In this document: in pieces, positions 50,501-62,275 of the stretch
How positions within the stretch are numbered: position 1 is the stretch's first letter
How the letters are laid out: every line of letters starts with the position of its first letter
Source of the DNA: Coprinus comatus
Taxonomy: Eukaryota > Basidiomycota > Agaricomycetes > Agaricales > Agaricaceae
NCBI GenBank assembly: GCA_034638255.1
Contig: JAWPGT010000012.1
Span: forward strand, 62,001 to 126,000
Length of the DNA: 64,000 nucleotides
Direction: 5' to 3'
Position numbers and translations under genes: made by a program
Notes under the pieces: model-generated
Database searches by the model: none
What the model was told of the DNA's origin: nothing
Seen by the model: only the letters and a program-made list of their open reading frames with translations

Positions 50501-52263
50501 CAATATTCCACAAGAACCAATAGTTTACTCTTCATGGGGAAGACCTGGAGACTATGTCCCGACTGGCTGGAAGTGTAGGATTGGGGCGGAAGAAAATGAG
50601 AAAGAACAGCTAAGAGCAACCAAGGCTTCGTCGTGAGTCTATGAAGCGGTCGTTGTTTCTGGCACATACCGAATGTGTCGCGGTTGGGGAATGCTTGGAG
50701 TCTTTGGAGTCAACGAGGATGTCTTGGACCTTTTGTCCTGCGTGCTAGAGCAAATAGATGAAGCATGGACGGTCTGGGTGATTCAACAAAGGTTAATATT
50801 TGCTGTTAGTGGTGGTCCGAGGCGCTTTACCTTTCCGTGAAAATTTCAATGGCTGGGTATACTCGGAGCAGCTCCAAAGAGAGACCTGGGGGTTGTTTCG
50901 TAACAATTTCTGGTATGGATTGAGGTGGAAGTGTGCTTACATGATCTGTGTACCTGTGTCTCGTGGGTGAGTGTTCCTCGGGGGATCGGTCATTCGTCAA
51001 TGGTCTAACGGAATGGAAACTCAGTGTCCTGTGTATTTCTCCTCTGGACCTGTCCACTGGTCCACCGCTTTATTTATTTTACGGTTGTGGAATTCAGGGT
51101 ACTTGGGAGGATGGTCTCCTCGACTCAAAGGTGCTCTGCCAATGCCAATGCCACGGTTGTTCATTTCTACTGCCGTAAGTTGGAACTGGACTATCACTTT
51201 TTCTTGAAGCTTATTGGTTAATTTCTTGGGCAGATCGAATTACCCAGCTGCCTATTGTCCCTCAACATAGATCTGCATGTTGTGTCGGTGATCTAGTACT
51301 CACCGAAAACTCCATATGTACTACACGGCATGTTTGAAGGGTCGTCACTAAAACGCACCATCAAACTAACATTCATTAACCCAAAACAACCCACACGACG
51401 GTCACGTACCCTTTTATCAAGGCCCTGGATACGGAAATTGGAGCTAGAACCGTTCTGTGCCAAGATGAATTCGAATTGCTGTCAAGCTGTGTCTCTCTGA
51501 GTACTGACATTTGAGTCTGACGGTCGCTTATTCCTGGCATCCTCATACCTTCATCCTTCCCTCCACGGACAAGCTGGAAAATAACCATTTCCATGCAAAG
51601 CAAAGTAGTATATGCTACAGGTCGACGATAAACGGCAGCGGAAGTGAGGGAAGAGTATTATCTTGAATTCTAGAATGGGAGTGGAATGAGATTCCGGCCT
51701 GCACGCGATCTTGATCTGACGCAAACGTAAACCCGACACCAAAAATACGAACCGGTCTATCCAATTTGGCCAGTATGCATCTCCCCTCGTCCGAAAATCA
51801 AAGTCCTCTCTTCCATATTCAACTCTCCACCAGACTGCCACCTGGTAGGCTATATCAGAGGTATGCATGGGAAGAGGATAGGTCTGCTTGTATTGACAGC
51901 AAGCAAACCGCTTAGCCAATGAATACTATTTGGATTTGTACATGTTATCTATCAATATTCACAGTAAACGTTTTTGAACTAGTCTTTCCCTGAAGCTCGA
52001 AAGGAACCCTTTTTAACGGAACGTGAAAAGAAATATACAAAGAATGGTAAAGAGCAGCAAACAATGGGTGCGTTTTAGCGTATTTAAGATAGAGGGGATT
52101 GGGCATTTTTTTGGTATCGCTTCTTTCTTTCCTTCTACACCATCTCGGGCTCGATCCACCTAGGATCCTCCTCATCCTTTACCTCTTCTCCTTCCTCTCT
52201 TTCTTCTCCTTCTCCTTCTCTGACTGTCTCTATCTCCTCCCTCCCTCTCTTCGACTCCCCGCT
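47531..52263. other. 4.7-kb region without a recognised gene
   Basis: Open frames up to about 136 codons occur on both strands (for example around 49285-49732 and 50343-50636), but they overlap each other, have no recognisable domains, and codon use is not like the confident genes. No tRNA found. The stretch 52190-52260 is C/T-rich. Confidence 0.4.
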
Positions 52264-52376
52264 GTAGTTAAAAGGTAGGTCGTAAGTTTAGGAAAGGTAA
52301 GTAGTTAGTAAGGTAGGTCGTAAGTTTAGTAAAGGAAAGGAGTTGGTAAGGTAGGTCTGTAAGAGGCGTGACGCCA
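52264..52376 (+). repeat. Degenerate GGTAGGT minisatellite 5' of the SINE core
   Basis: Two units of about 53 bp, each containing AAGGTAGGTCGTAAGTTTAG, from 52270 and 52310. Its place and composition match the repeat upstream of the copy at 28.9 kb. Confidence 0.6.
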
Positions 52377-52475
52377 GGTAAGTCCCACCAGAAGGGCATC
52401 CCCCCCTCCCCCTGCCTTGTCGTGGCCTGGTGGCCTAGTCGGTGTCCGAGGGCACCGACGACCAAAGGGGGTTCC
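52377..52475 (+). mobile_element. tRNA-like SINE core, copy at 52.4 kb (best preserved)
   Basis: The order is GTAAGTCCCACCAGAAGGGC, a C-rich run, CTGCCTTGTCGTGG, an A-box-like TGGCCTAGTCGG, a perfect 7-bp hairpin (52438-52444 with 52453-52459), then GACCAAAGGGGGTTCC and a run of A. The TGGCnnAGT motif followed 30-35 bp later by GGGGGTTCC resembles A and B boxes of tRNA-derived polymerase III promoters. Inferred, not proven. Confidence 0.7.
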
Positions 52476-52519
52476 AAAAAAAATGGGGACAACACTAGAG
52501 AATTTTATTAAGTTATTAA

Positions 52520-52812
52520 GTTAAATTGTTACCTGATTCAGTTGTATTTTAGTTGTACTCAGATTACTTACGCTTACTCCTCGAGTTGTCGTATGTTTAG
52601 TAGTACTGATAAAGCTTTGTGGAACTTACGATGATGTTCGAACGTCAACGATATTATAAACATTCTAAACATTCTAGTGCCAATATGCGCAGTTTGGTCA
52701 CATTTTTTTTAAACTTCAAATGGTTCTGATAGAGCTTTGTGGAACCTACGATGATGTTCGATTCAATGATGTTACAAACAGTCTAGTGTCAATATGCGCA
52801 GTTACACTTATG
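52520..52812 (+). repeat. Dispersed repeat 3' of the SINE core, with an internal tandem copy
   Basis: A unit containing GTACTGATAAAGCTTTGTGG, ACGATGATGTTCGA and CAATATGCGCAGTT occurs at about 52600-52693 and again at about 52725-52803. An inverted relative is at 62276-62385 in the same relation to another SINE core, so it probably belongs to a larger element. Confidence 0.65.
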
Positions 52813-53216
52813 ATATATGAACGAGTTTGTCCCAAAGAGGCCGAGCGGGAACTACGATCAAAAAGAAGTCAGTCATAACAATTATACATATTTCTCACCA
52901 CTATATTGGGTACGTGCTTCCACTTCTACTGCGCAAAACTATTTCGATTAAAATTGGCTCACAAGGCTGGTCATCAGACTCACGGGTGATATTGTTCAAT
53001 TTGATACCGTAAATCAACAGTCTCACAATGTTGGTGCTCCTGGAAGTCCAAAGCATGTAATGTACTGGTTTGTACGACATGAGTTAGAAACGGTGGTAGA
53101 TATAGTACAACATTGGGGTTGAATATTGTATATTGACGTCGTTTTGCACACTAGATCTTTAGAGAGCATCGAATTTAATACTTACAGAATACAACTACTT
53201 AATATGTAATATACAG

Positions 53217-53234
53217 TCTCTCTCTCTCTCTCTC
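53217..53234. repeat. (TC)n microsatellite
   Basis: Eight to nine TC units in a row downstream of the RPA1-like gene. Confidence 0.9.
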
Positions 53235-53335
53235 TTCGAATGTCACATTGACGATGACACCTCGAGTTTCAAATTTTGGAAAAGGAATTGCGGCCTGAGT
53301 ATTCAAGCGTTTGAGATTTTGAGTCTTCCGAGCTG

Positions 53336-54899
53336 TTAATCGGCAACCATAGAAGTATCAATATCGCATATCATCGATGTCTTCGAGTGCATTGGGTTCG
53401 AGTCCGCGTGGAAGTCAAGTGGGTGTCCGACTTGATCAAACCACCGCCTGAGAGCATATACTTCTTCTACACCATCTGGTTCGATATGGATCGTACTGGT
53501 TGATAAAACGGATACTCCGTAGTCTGGAAAAAAAAGTCAATGAGTGGTTGTTTTCACTTGCTGAATGAAACAGAAATAGACTATAGTTCATTGAAAACCA
53601 TAATTTACCTTCATGATAAACTCATATATGACGCAATGCCACAATCGTCAATGGCTTGATATCGAATTCTACTGCACGATAGCTCCACAATGTAACTGGT
53701 AGAGCAAGTCCAGATTGATCTATAACAGTTATTTTGCGCTGGGGGATCATCTGAAGGAATATAGTTTTGTATACATGTACTGTGCACAAGACAAAAGGCC
53801 TCACCTGTCGTTCCCTGTTCCAAGTTAAGACACCGACTGAATTTACTATTCCCAGAACATCTAGCGTAGAAAGTGAGGAGTTGAAAGAACTGATGACACT
53901 TGACATACCGATATGATCATGACGCCTAATTTTGGTTATTCCAGATATGGGAACGAAGTTGAAGCTTAACTGGAGTGGCAATTTGTTGTCCTGGGGGCAC
54001 TAATATGGATTTTAACAAAGCACTGGCAACAACGGGGTCAATGATATATGCATACCTCTTCAATGTAGGTTGCATTTGTAAATGCATATGTCGAAGAGGT
54101 AGATAAATTATAAAGGGGGGGTTGGTTTGGGCCACGAGAAAAGTCCTCGATACTGTATATGCGACCTTCTTCAAATCTGTCGTATAATTCTATGGCAATT
54201 TCATCCATCGCAGAAAACCGCACTTCCAAGGACTCGTCTTCAATATGGATAACGAAGAATGGTTCGGTACCTCGATAACCAAAGTAAGGATCGTGAAGGC
54301 GTGATTTGAACGTTACGAGTCCACGTATGGCAGGGTAGCGATTTGTGTCCTCGAAGTAGCTGAGGGCACGAAGCGGAATGATAATCTCTCCATTTTGGAT
54401 GTTTTCGTTGTTGTAAAAGTTTTCTGGGAATGTATATGGTCCCATAGGATGTGAAGGCATAAACTGTATGGACTGTTGAGGGAGCAGTAAAGTCCTACGA
54501 TGAAACAAAGATTAGTGCTTTGGACTACCAAGAAAAAGTGAAATCCTACCCATCACCATAAGGACAAAACATCGCCTTTCGAATTCGTATCACGGAACAA
54601 TTGTTTATCCAAATGCCGACATCCTGACTCCAAATGTTTCTTTCATTGAGCACATGCAGAGATTGAAATCCGTCTGATATAACGGCAAGACCAGATTCCG
54701 AGTCTTGCGGCAAGTAAAGATTTACAACAACATTTGTTTCGCGAAAACTCCCTCTGAGTGCCACAAGTGTTTGGATCCCATCTTTTGTAAGCAACGAATG
54801 AACCATACCGAGAGAGGGACGCGTCTGGGGGGACGATGTGGGGAGGGACGCGTGTGCGGCCCTTGTTTTGATTAATTGCTTGAAGGTACCCACGTTCAT
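53336..54899 (-). CDS. RPA1-like single-stranded DNA-binding protein, short form
   Basis: Replication protein A large-subunit homologue. Six exons join in phase to 410 residues: 54899-54550, 54494-54056, 53990-53909, 53860-53805, 53750-53633 and 53523-53336. Residues 1-117 weakly match the RPA70N OB fold (SGLAVISDGFQSLHVLNERN). DBD-A follows: IPLRALSYFEDTNRYPAIRG, EVRFSAMDEIAIELYDRFEEGRIYSIEDF, ATYIEED. Then DBD-B: PLQLSFNFVPISGI, DVLGIVNSVGVLTW, ITVIDQSGLALPVTLW and LSTSTIHIEPDG...LRRWFDQVG. The C-terminal zinc domain DBD-C of RPA1 (about 600 residues in total) is missing. One intron uses a weak GTCATA donor, without which the frame hits a stop. It may be a specialised paralogue or a Helitron-carried RPA gene. 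Confidence 0.75.
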
Positions 54900-57800
54900 T
54901 TAACCCAAATTGGGACTCAATAGGAAGTACTGTAACTAACTCCACAATTTTGATCTTTCAGATCCACTTGAACACAATCCCGTAGTGGGGAAAAGTTGTA
55001 ATTTACGCAATCTATGCCCACTACTACTGTATGTAAGGAACACCTTCCTTACAACGGGCATGACATGATCTATAGTAGAATCCAGAACCACTCATTTATT
55101 ATGTAAACCTAACGAAGGGGGTGCAGGACGTATGTACTCCCTTTCTCTATATTACGTGTGAAGCCCTACAAGACCTTACACGGCGATAAATTTAGCTGTC
55201 AAGTCGGCAAATCAAGACTAAATTGTTCGCGTGTTATGCTCAAGGGGATGGAGTGCGCCAGGCTGGAGTCGCAGAACTTCAAAATCAGGCTCAACATTCC
55301 AAGAGACCAAATACTAGATCAATGAGAATACTACAATTCTCAATGCAGAAATATAATACATGATTACACTGAACGAAATCTAATTCTATGTTGGAAATAT
55401 GATACACAATAATAAACGGATAATAATAATTTACACTCTAAATCTACAAGTCTATGGGTATACACATGATAAATATTAATAAGTTACTTTTTAAATCTAT
55501 TAGGAGAACGAAGTTATTTATAACATATAAATAAGAATAATTTACTTTTTTCAAGTCAATTTTATGGAAGGAGGGGGTATCACTTCAATTACGATATTGG
55601 AATTTGTATGTTAAGATATTCATTGTTTGTGCCTCCACATTTGCTGCGTGAACGGCGAGCACTCCAGGTTGATAGTTGCGTTGATAGATGAGTGAAGAAT
55701 CTGGGGCGAGCAAAAAACTCATGTTGCTCGTCGCGGGTTCCACAGAACATATACTTGGGTGGAAAAGGGGTACAGTGTGCGGAATAGTGGAATCTGAGTG
55801 CTACGGATATTTATCAGCAAGCTCGGTTCGTCGCACAAGGTAAAATTCAGAAGAGGAAAGAAGGAGGTAGGGGTTGTTGGGTAAGAAGTCGTCTGGGTGG
55901 GGAGATTGTGGATTGCAGAATTGTTCAATGCAGGAACTTCTGCTTTTGTATCGACGAAAAGTTTCGCCTTAAATGCTTCACCTTCAATCTGGCCTGAATT
56001 GTGCAAGAGTCAGCAACTGTGTCAATGAATCATGATTGATTATGAACAACTCACCAACGATGAAGGGTCCACTTTTATGTCCTATTTAACACTCTTTGGT
56101 CACCACTCTCTCCCGGAAGAGAGTAGCTAAGCCGTCACGCCAACGACAAGGCAGAGCGAGGGAGGACAACCCCTTGTGACGGAGACCCACCTTGCCTGAC
56201 CCCGAGACGGTCATCAGCGAACTCGATCGATTATTTCGTTTCTCGGCGGTTAGTGGAATAAAAGCAAGAAAAAGAGAAAGATGGGGAGTGATCGAGTTCG
56301 AAGATGACCTGCTGAAGGCGGAAGTTCGAGGGCCAGACCGAGTCTTTTATTTTATGTTTTGTTTGCACTCTTTTGTTACGCTTTTATATATATCTGTTCT
56401 GTCTTTTATGGGACTTTTCTATCTTTCTCTTCTCATGCGTCTTTTTATGCTTTTTTCTTCCTATGAGCTTTTTATCTCTGACTTTTTTTTATTCCTTATA
56501 TCTTTTTTTCCGAGTTTATGCGGAGAGAGAGAGAGAGACCATTAGACCACCAAGAGTGTAAACCAGACAAACAATCACGAGACGAAACAACCAAGACCCA
56601 GACACCAGACAATCGAGAACAGCACAAAGCCAAGGCGAAACCAATGAAGCACAAAAACGAAACCAAAAATAAAGCCCAGAGATGATAAAAAGGGAAGAGA
56701 GGAATGACTTGAGCCTAGGGAGATATTCCGAGTCGCAGTGGGGGTAAGAAGAGAAGAGAAGGAGATGAGATGTTACCAGCCTCTCCTGCTCTCTTTTATA
56801 TCGTTGCACAAAGGCTGTTATATTGTAACGACCCTGGTCTAGTTTGTAGTCCCGATTGGGAAAAATGACTCTTAAAAGAGCACAACACAAATTCCATCAC
56901 ATTCCCGTGACACCAAGAATAAAACACACCTCACATTGTTTGAGATGTATCAAAGAAGCACCGTTCTATTGTATTGTTCTGTTGAATGATATAGATTGAG
57001 GGTGAGTGTGAAGTGGAGTTCTCGCCACACATGAGCCTCGTGGCATCCCACATTTCGAATGAGGCTAGCAAGACTGAATATATTACACAAGCTCTAGCAT
57101 GTCATCGAGGATTAACAGAGTGCTCCACAAAATGTTGTGTCGGAGTCCCCGGGGCAATCATCGATCATTGATAATAGACTGACCACACATCCACAACTCG
57201 GCATCAAAAAAGCTGTTAACACGTGTATTCAAAGAACTGTCATCTACAAAAAGAGCGGCCATAAACCCATTCTGTCCAGCTTCAATCAAACCTGCAGCAC
57301 CGCATTGACCAATATGGCCATGTACACTTTCCCGTGTAATCGAAAGACAAAGAAGCGACATGGTGACGAGTTCCGTACTCATGTTTCCATCCCATGTTTC
57401 CATGGTGAAACTTGGGCGTTAAGGATTGTATGGAAGAGAATAAAGCTGCATTGCAATTATTGAGTAGTGTAAATGCTTGTTTCCCGACTGACAACAACTG
57501 TGAGCCGTCGTAACCTTTGGAGTTATTGGCAGGTTTGGTTTGTTTGTTCTTGAAGGCAGGGTAAAGCTATCGCAGTGTTGTAATTGTCTCTCAAGTATGA
57601 AGTTATCATTGGTTTTTGTGTCACTAGGTTGAAGATAGTGGTCAACCCGCAGGGACAAGCAGGTGTGTCAGTGGTCACAGTGGCGCTAACTTTGTTGGGC
57701 GTCTGTTAATTGACGTGGGTAAAGTTCTCTCCGCGCGGCCCGCGAACCCGCCCCGCTTCTAAGGTTCTCACGCCATCGAAGCTGCCCCCATCGCATGATC

Positions 57801-58659
57801 GCATCGGAAACGCATTGAGATCATTAATATAATTGTAACCGTTTTAGAGACTGGAGAATATAAGTTTATAAATATAATAGACGCCACTGCGCCCAATGTA
57901 TTGTGGTCTGAATAGGGAGGGAGATTAAGATTTGAAGAATCTTAGCACGAATCACAACAACTTCAACGTTTCAACATTATTAAATAAAAAAAATCATATT
58001 ATCGTATCTCTATCCAATATATCCAACAGTCTCAAAAGAAAAGAAAAACGAAAATACAAAGCGAAAACGAAAAACGAAAAAACAACCGAAAACGACAAAA
58101 CGAATCTACATATTTTATTTGTATTTAATTTCTCCTCTTGTCTCTCCATTGCTTCTTTCTCTTCATTGACTTCAACTTCGCCTTCCCCCCCTCGTCACGG
58201 CCCACCCCACGAATAAAACAAAAAAGGCGAATAACTGTAAAAGAACAAAAAAAAAAAAAGGTAGTGATATTGTCCATCAAAAAGAAAGAAAAAAAACAAT
58301 CATCAAAATTCCTAGACCAACTTTAACACATAACATTACATAAACACACGCAACAAAGAAATAAGAAAAACAAAGAAGAAGGAAAAAGAAAACATGAAAC
58401 ACCAACGAAGAGCCAAGGGAAACGGGAGGTAGACAAAGACGAAGAAAAAACAAGGAAGACAAAAATCAAAAGTCAAAAAAGGAGACCAAAAAAAAAAGCG
58501 CCCTCGATACAAGTCCATCAATGTTTAGAAATAACTACAATACACCAGATTTTCCTTCATCCTGTTTTCTTCTTCTTCACCTTTCCCTCGTCCAAAAATC
58601 ACGAAATTCTACATCCTAATCCTAATCCTAATCCAGACCCTTCCAAAAACCAAACACAC
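54900..58659. other. 3.8-kb region without a recognised gene
   Basis: Holds the SINE core at 56090-56194. Open frames such as 55719-56006 (minus) and 57158-57403 (minus, METWDGNMSTELV) show no recognisable domain. From 57930 to 58510 the + strand is A-rich with repeated CGAAAA; this is the T-rich 3' flank of the heat-shock factor gene on the minus strand. (CCTAAT)3 lies at about 58615-58635. Confidence 0.4.
56090..56194 (-). mobile_element. tRNA-like SINE core, copy at 56.1 kb
   Basis: On the minus strand: AAGGTGGGTCTCCGTCACAA, a pyrimidine-rich run, CTCTGCCTTGTCGTTGG, GACGGCTTAGC, a perfect 7-bp hairpin (56105-56111 with 56118-56124, loop of 6), then GTGACCAAAGAGTGT. It is the most diverged copy. 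The hairpin arms share no sequence with those at 52438, yet remain complementary. Confidence 0.65.
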
Positions 58660-61309
58660 CTAATCCCTTCTTCTTTTCGCTTTTAACCCCGAACTGGTAC
58701 TCCCACTACCACCAGTAAGTTGCGAATTTCTACTTCCCATAGAATTCGCATTCGTCCCTCCACCTCCACCAAACATATTATCCATATTCGTCAAATTATT
58801 TGTTCTCGTCATGGTGGAGGAATCATTAACACTAGTAGCACCAAGTGCACCTTCCAAATCATTAATAGCATCCGATTTTCTCTTTTTTCCAATTCCACTC
58901 GGCCCTTGTCCCGTTCTTCCTTGATTTGCTCCACCTCCTGCGACGTTTGGCGACGATCCTTGATTCTGATTTTGATTATTCGATGGTTGTTGTTGTTGTT
59001 GTTGAATCGGAGTAATAGGACTACGACCAAGAGGACTAAACCTAACCGAATTCACCGAACCACCAATATTAACATCTCCCAACGAACCCAAACCCGAACC
59101 TGTGCCTGTGCCTGAACCTGAACCTGAGCCTGAACTTTGACCTTGATTCCGAGTCTGAGATTGAGTGTTAACACCAGCATCAACATCATCAAAAAATGAA
59201 GTCGAATCCAAATTATCCATATTCAATCCATCATATTCGTGCAAAAACGAATCCATATTAAAATCCCCACTTGGATTCGTAGGTGTAGCCAAGTCACCGC
59301 CAATATCATTCCCTTCCATATTATCCAGGTTTAGGCTTGTATCCATATCCATAGAAAGTAAACCTGAACCTGAACCCGAACCTTCATTTTTCCTTGACGA
59401 ATTCGTGGGGTTAGAGTTGGAATCAGTATTATCAATAGTAGATAACACAGGGACATCAAAAGGTGTCAACGATCCTGATCCCAATTGCAATTGTGATCCA
59501 GAATTTAATCCCAAACCCATACCCAATGAACCCAAACCCAAACTCGCTCCCGAAACTGAAGGATTTTCCAAAGCAGAAAGTTCAGTTAAATTATTTTTGA
59601 GCAAAGAAGGATCCAAACCAAGTGAGTCCATTAAACCTTGAATCTTGGGATCTATAGCATTGACTGCATTATTGACATCTTCGGTTGCTTTCCATTGTTT
59701 TTGTAATCGCATTGGATTCAAATGGTTTACTGTCGATGTCGATGTCGATGCCGAACCTGGACTGGAATCGTGAATTGAATTGGAATCAAATGAAATGAAT
59801 CCATCATTCGGCGCTTGGTTTGATTGTGATTGTTGAGAAGTCGAAGGAATGGGAGGAGCAAGTAAAGGTGGATTAAAATCGTATCCATTAGGAAACGTAA
59901 GCTGGTTGTTGTTTGAAAGTAAATTGAGTAGCAAAGTAATTTGTTCAGGCGTGAAGTTATTAAGTGACTGTTGTAATCGGGGTTCAGGTTCAAGTGAAGG
60001 TGTGTTGTTGAGAAAACTAGGTGTAACTGTACGTTCTAATGTAGATGTCGGTAGACGGGATGTATTGGATGACGTTGCGACCGGCGTTTTCAACGCATCA
60101 GTGGGAGATGCGAGAGAGAAAAGTGAAGAGTAATCGTTTTCAGAGTTTGTTCCTCCTTCAGATTGAGAAACGGAAGGTGATGGCGATGGGGCGGAATTGG
60201 GCGTTTCTAAGCTTGAGTGGTCTACAAAAAACAAATATAAGTGAATGGTTTTGTGACAACAAATCCAATTTACACGCACCATATTGGCCGTGAAACAACG
60301 AATCAGGTTCCTCCTCGTCCTCAACTTCCGTAATACCGACCTTCCCAGTCGGATACGGTGCATCTTCAATCATCAACCTTGTATTATTCCTCATAGGTAC
60401 CACCGCCTGGTTCAGCTTTGTCGAATCGACCACTACATCGTCTTTGTGGTGAGTATTCGCAGAATGATTTCCAAACACGCCAGCAAGAAACCGGATTATA
60501 CGTTGATTGTATCTTCCTGTTTTTGATGCCTTGCCCTCGCCGCCATCGAATGCTCCCACAACATTTGATTATTCGTCTTCAACTCGTTTAATTGTTCCGA
60601 AAGGAGTGTTTGATGACGTTTGATAGCTGCTATCCCTTGTACAATCTGATGAACATCGACAATTTGACCGGCTTGTGAAATTGGAACACCAGTGATATTT
60701 GATTCCCCAACATTATTAGACCCACCACCACAGCCCTGCCCAATATCCGTAGTCCCACCAACACCTTCCTCCAATTGAGCTTGTTGTTTCTTTCGATGAA
60801 TAAGACAAAGTAAATCAGGTTGGCCTTGGTGAAAGTTTGGATTAGCAAAGTTCCAAAAATCATCAACTTCACTCTTTAATGCTCCTTGTTGAAGATGTGG
60901 AACTTTATGAAATCCGTACATGTTCAGTTGACGAACGAATGAGCTGAAGTTTTGGTGTTTGAACCAACGTCCTAGTACTTCACGAGCAAATCGTTCATGG
61001 TCGAGAACTACAACAAAAAAACAAAAAGCATCAGAACACAACGTTCTTTTTTCCATGAATCTTAGGCATATAACATACCTAGAAATGAATCCCCCGATTC
61101 TGACCAACGAATCAGATCCGAGTTTTTAGGATCGTTGACCATCCTGCATTGCTAATTCATGAAAGAGCAAAGATAAATCATATCTGTTTAGCTTACTCGT
61201 ATAGTTTTTGTAGGAAGGCAGGAACACTCTGACGGGAGGGTCTTTGGACATTGGTAGAAGTTGAGGGATGAGGGGGACGTGTGAGGGCAACCTGGTGGGC
61301 ACTTGCCAT
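58660..61309 (-). CDS. HSF1: Heat-shock transcription factor (HSF1 type), with one missing base
   Basis: HSF binds nGAAn repeats as a trimer and activates chaperone genes in the nucleus. Exons: 61309-61197, 61143-61079, 61007-60280, 60221-58660. The protein starts MASAHQVALTRPPHPS. The HSF DNA-binding domain spans residues about 28-132 (SVPAFLQKLYEMVNDP, WSESGDSFLV, recognition helix FSSFVRQLNMYGFHKV, DDFWNFANPNF, LLCLIHRKK). The trimerisation coiled coil follows (AAIKRHQTLLSEQLNELKTNN), then RFLAGVFG and a long Ser/Gly/Asn/Gln-rich activation region ending GLKAKRRRD. Between QEDTIN and RIIRFLAGVFG the frame shifts: one C appears missing at 60501/60502. Exon lengths total 2468, one short of 823 codons. 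Most likely a sequence error; otherwise a truncated factor. Confidence 0.9.
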
Positions 61310-61396
61310 CGGAGGGACACTGTATAACATCATTCATTTCCACACTATATAACACTTCCCTCATGTTCAAATAAGTACAAACACCACCACCACCAT

Positions 61397-62189
61397 CTAC
61401 CGACGCCGTAATAATAAACTCCACATAGCAGCTAATAGTCCATACGGTGGTACGAGCCAGCTCAATAACCAATGAACCCCACCACTAGATCGATTCGTTC
61501 TTGTGATGAAAGATGTCACTTGTGATTCAAGGTCAGAGAGAGAACCAGAATTGTCGATAATGGTGTCAGCATATGAAACCTTTTCAGTTATTGCTAGTTG
61601 AGAATTCAATCGAGCCAGTGCGTCTTCTCGACTTGACTGATCTCGATTCATAAGTCTTTGAAGTTCAATATCAGCCGAACTATTCATCTCTCATGAGCAA
61701 CCTATCCCAATAGATAGAAGAAGAAAACGAACCAATAAACGACTACAACCTTCGCGACATATCTCCACAAACCACCTTCTATCAACAGTGGAACATCCAT
61801 AACAATCCATTTCTCGCCCTTTATCCAATACCTGAGAACATCCCTGAACATTTGCCAGCGCACAGCCGGATGGACTATGCCATTGAGCGTTCTTCTCTTT
61901 GATTCGTCGTTAAAGATAATGCTTCCCAGCTTCTTTCTGTCAAGGTGTCCATTCGGTAACAGCACTTCATCTCCGAACGCTTTTACAATCTTTCGTAGTG
62001 CTGGTGTACCCGGTTCGACCACTTGTCTGGCAATCACGTCTGCATCAACTACGGGTATATTGTGTCCTTTGAATATAGTCGATACTGTCGATTTACCAGT
62101 AGCAATACCGCCAGTGAGTCCAACGACTAGTATGAGTCAGACTTATGATAAACAGTTGCGCAGTAGAAGTGGAAGCGCGTACCCAGCAT
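61397..62189 (-). CDS. CAB5: Dephospho-CoA kinase
   Basis: This enzyme phosphorylates the 3'-OH of dephospho-CoA with ATP, the last step of CoA synthesis. Three exons (62189-62183, 62126-61733, 61679-61397) give 227 residues. The P-loop is GLTGGIATGKST (residues 5-16), followed by VVDADVIARQVVEPGTPAL, the HPAVR motif, WIVMDVPLLIEGGLWRYVAKVVVVYC and the lid ELQRLMNRDQSSREDALARLNSQ. The C-terminal 30 residues add a hydrophobic segment (HWLLSWLVPPYGLLAAMWSLLL) followed by three Arg, a likely tail anchor, as in eukaryotic membrane-bound forms. Exon 1 is only 7 nt. The stop lies 87 bp upstream of the heat-shock factor ATG on the same strand. Confidence 0.95.
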
Positions 62190-62275
62190 AGCAGTGATGA
62201 GAAATATGTTATGAGTCAATGACTTCTTTTGATCGTAGTTCCCTCTTCGGGACAAACACGTTCATACGTCACAAG

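Noticed and set aside
53390..53410. GGGTTCGAGTCC, a tRNA B-box-like sequence
   Set aside because: It lies in the last exon of the RPA1-like gene and no acceptor stem or A box can be formed around it.
56192..56545. 117-codon frame with a hydrophobic end
   Set aside because: It starts inside the SINE core and runs into T-rich low-complexity sequence; no recognisable domain.
58615..58640. CCTAATCCTAATCCTAATCC as a telomere-like array
   Set aside because: Only three units, the unit is CCTAAT rather than CCCTAA, and it sits in the 3' flank of a gene.
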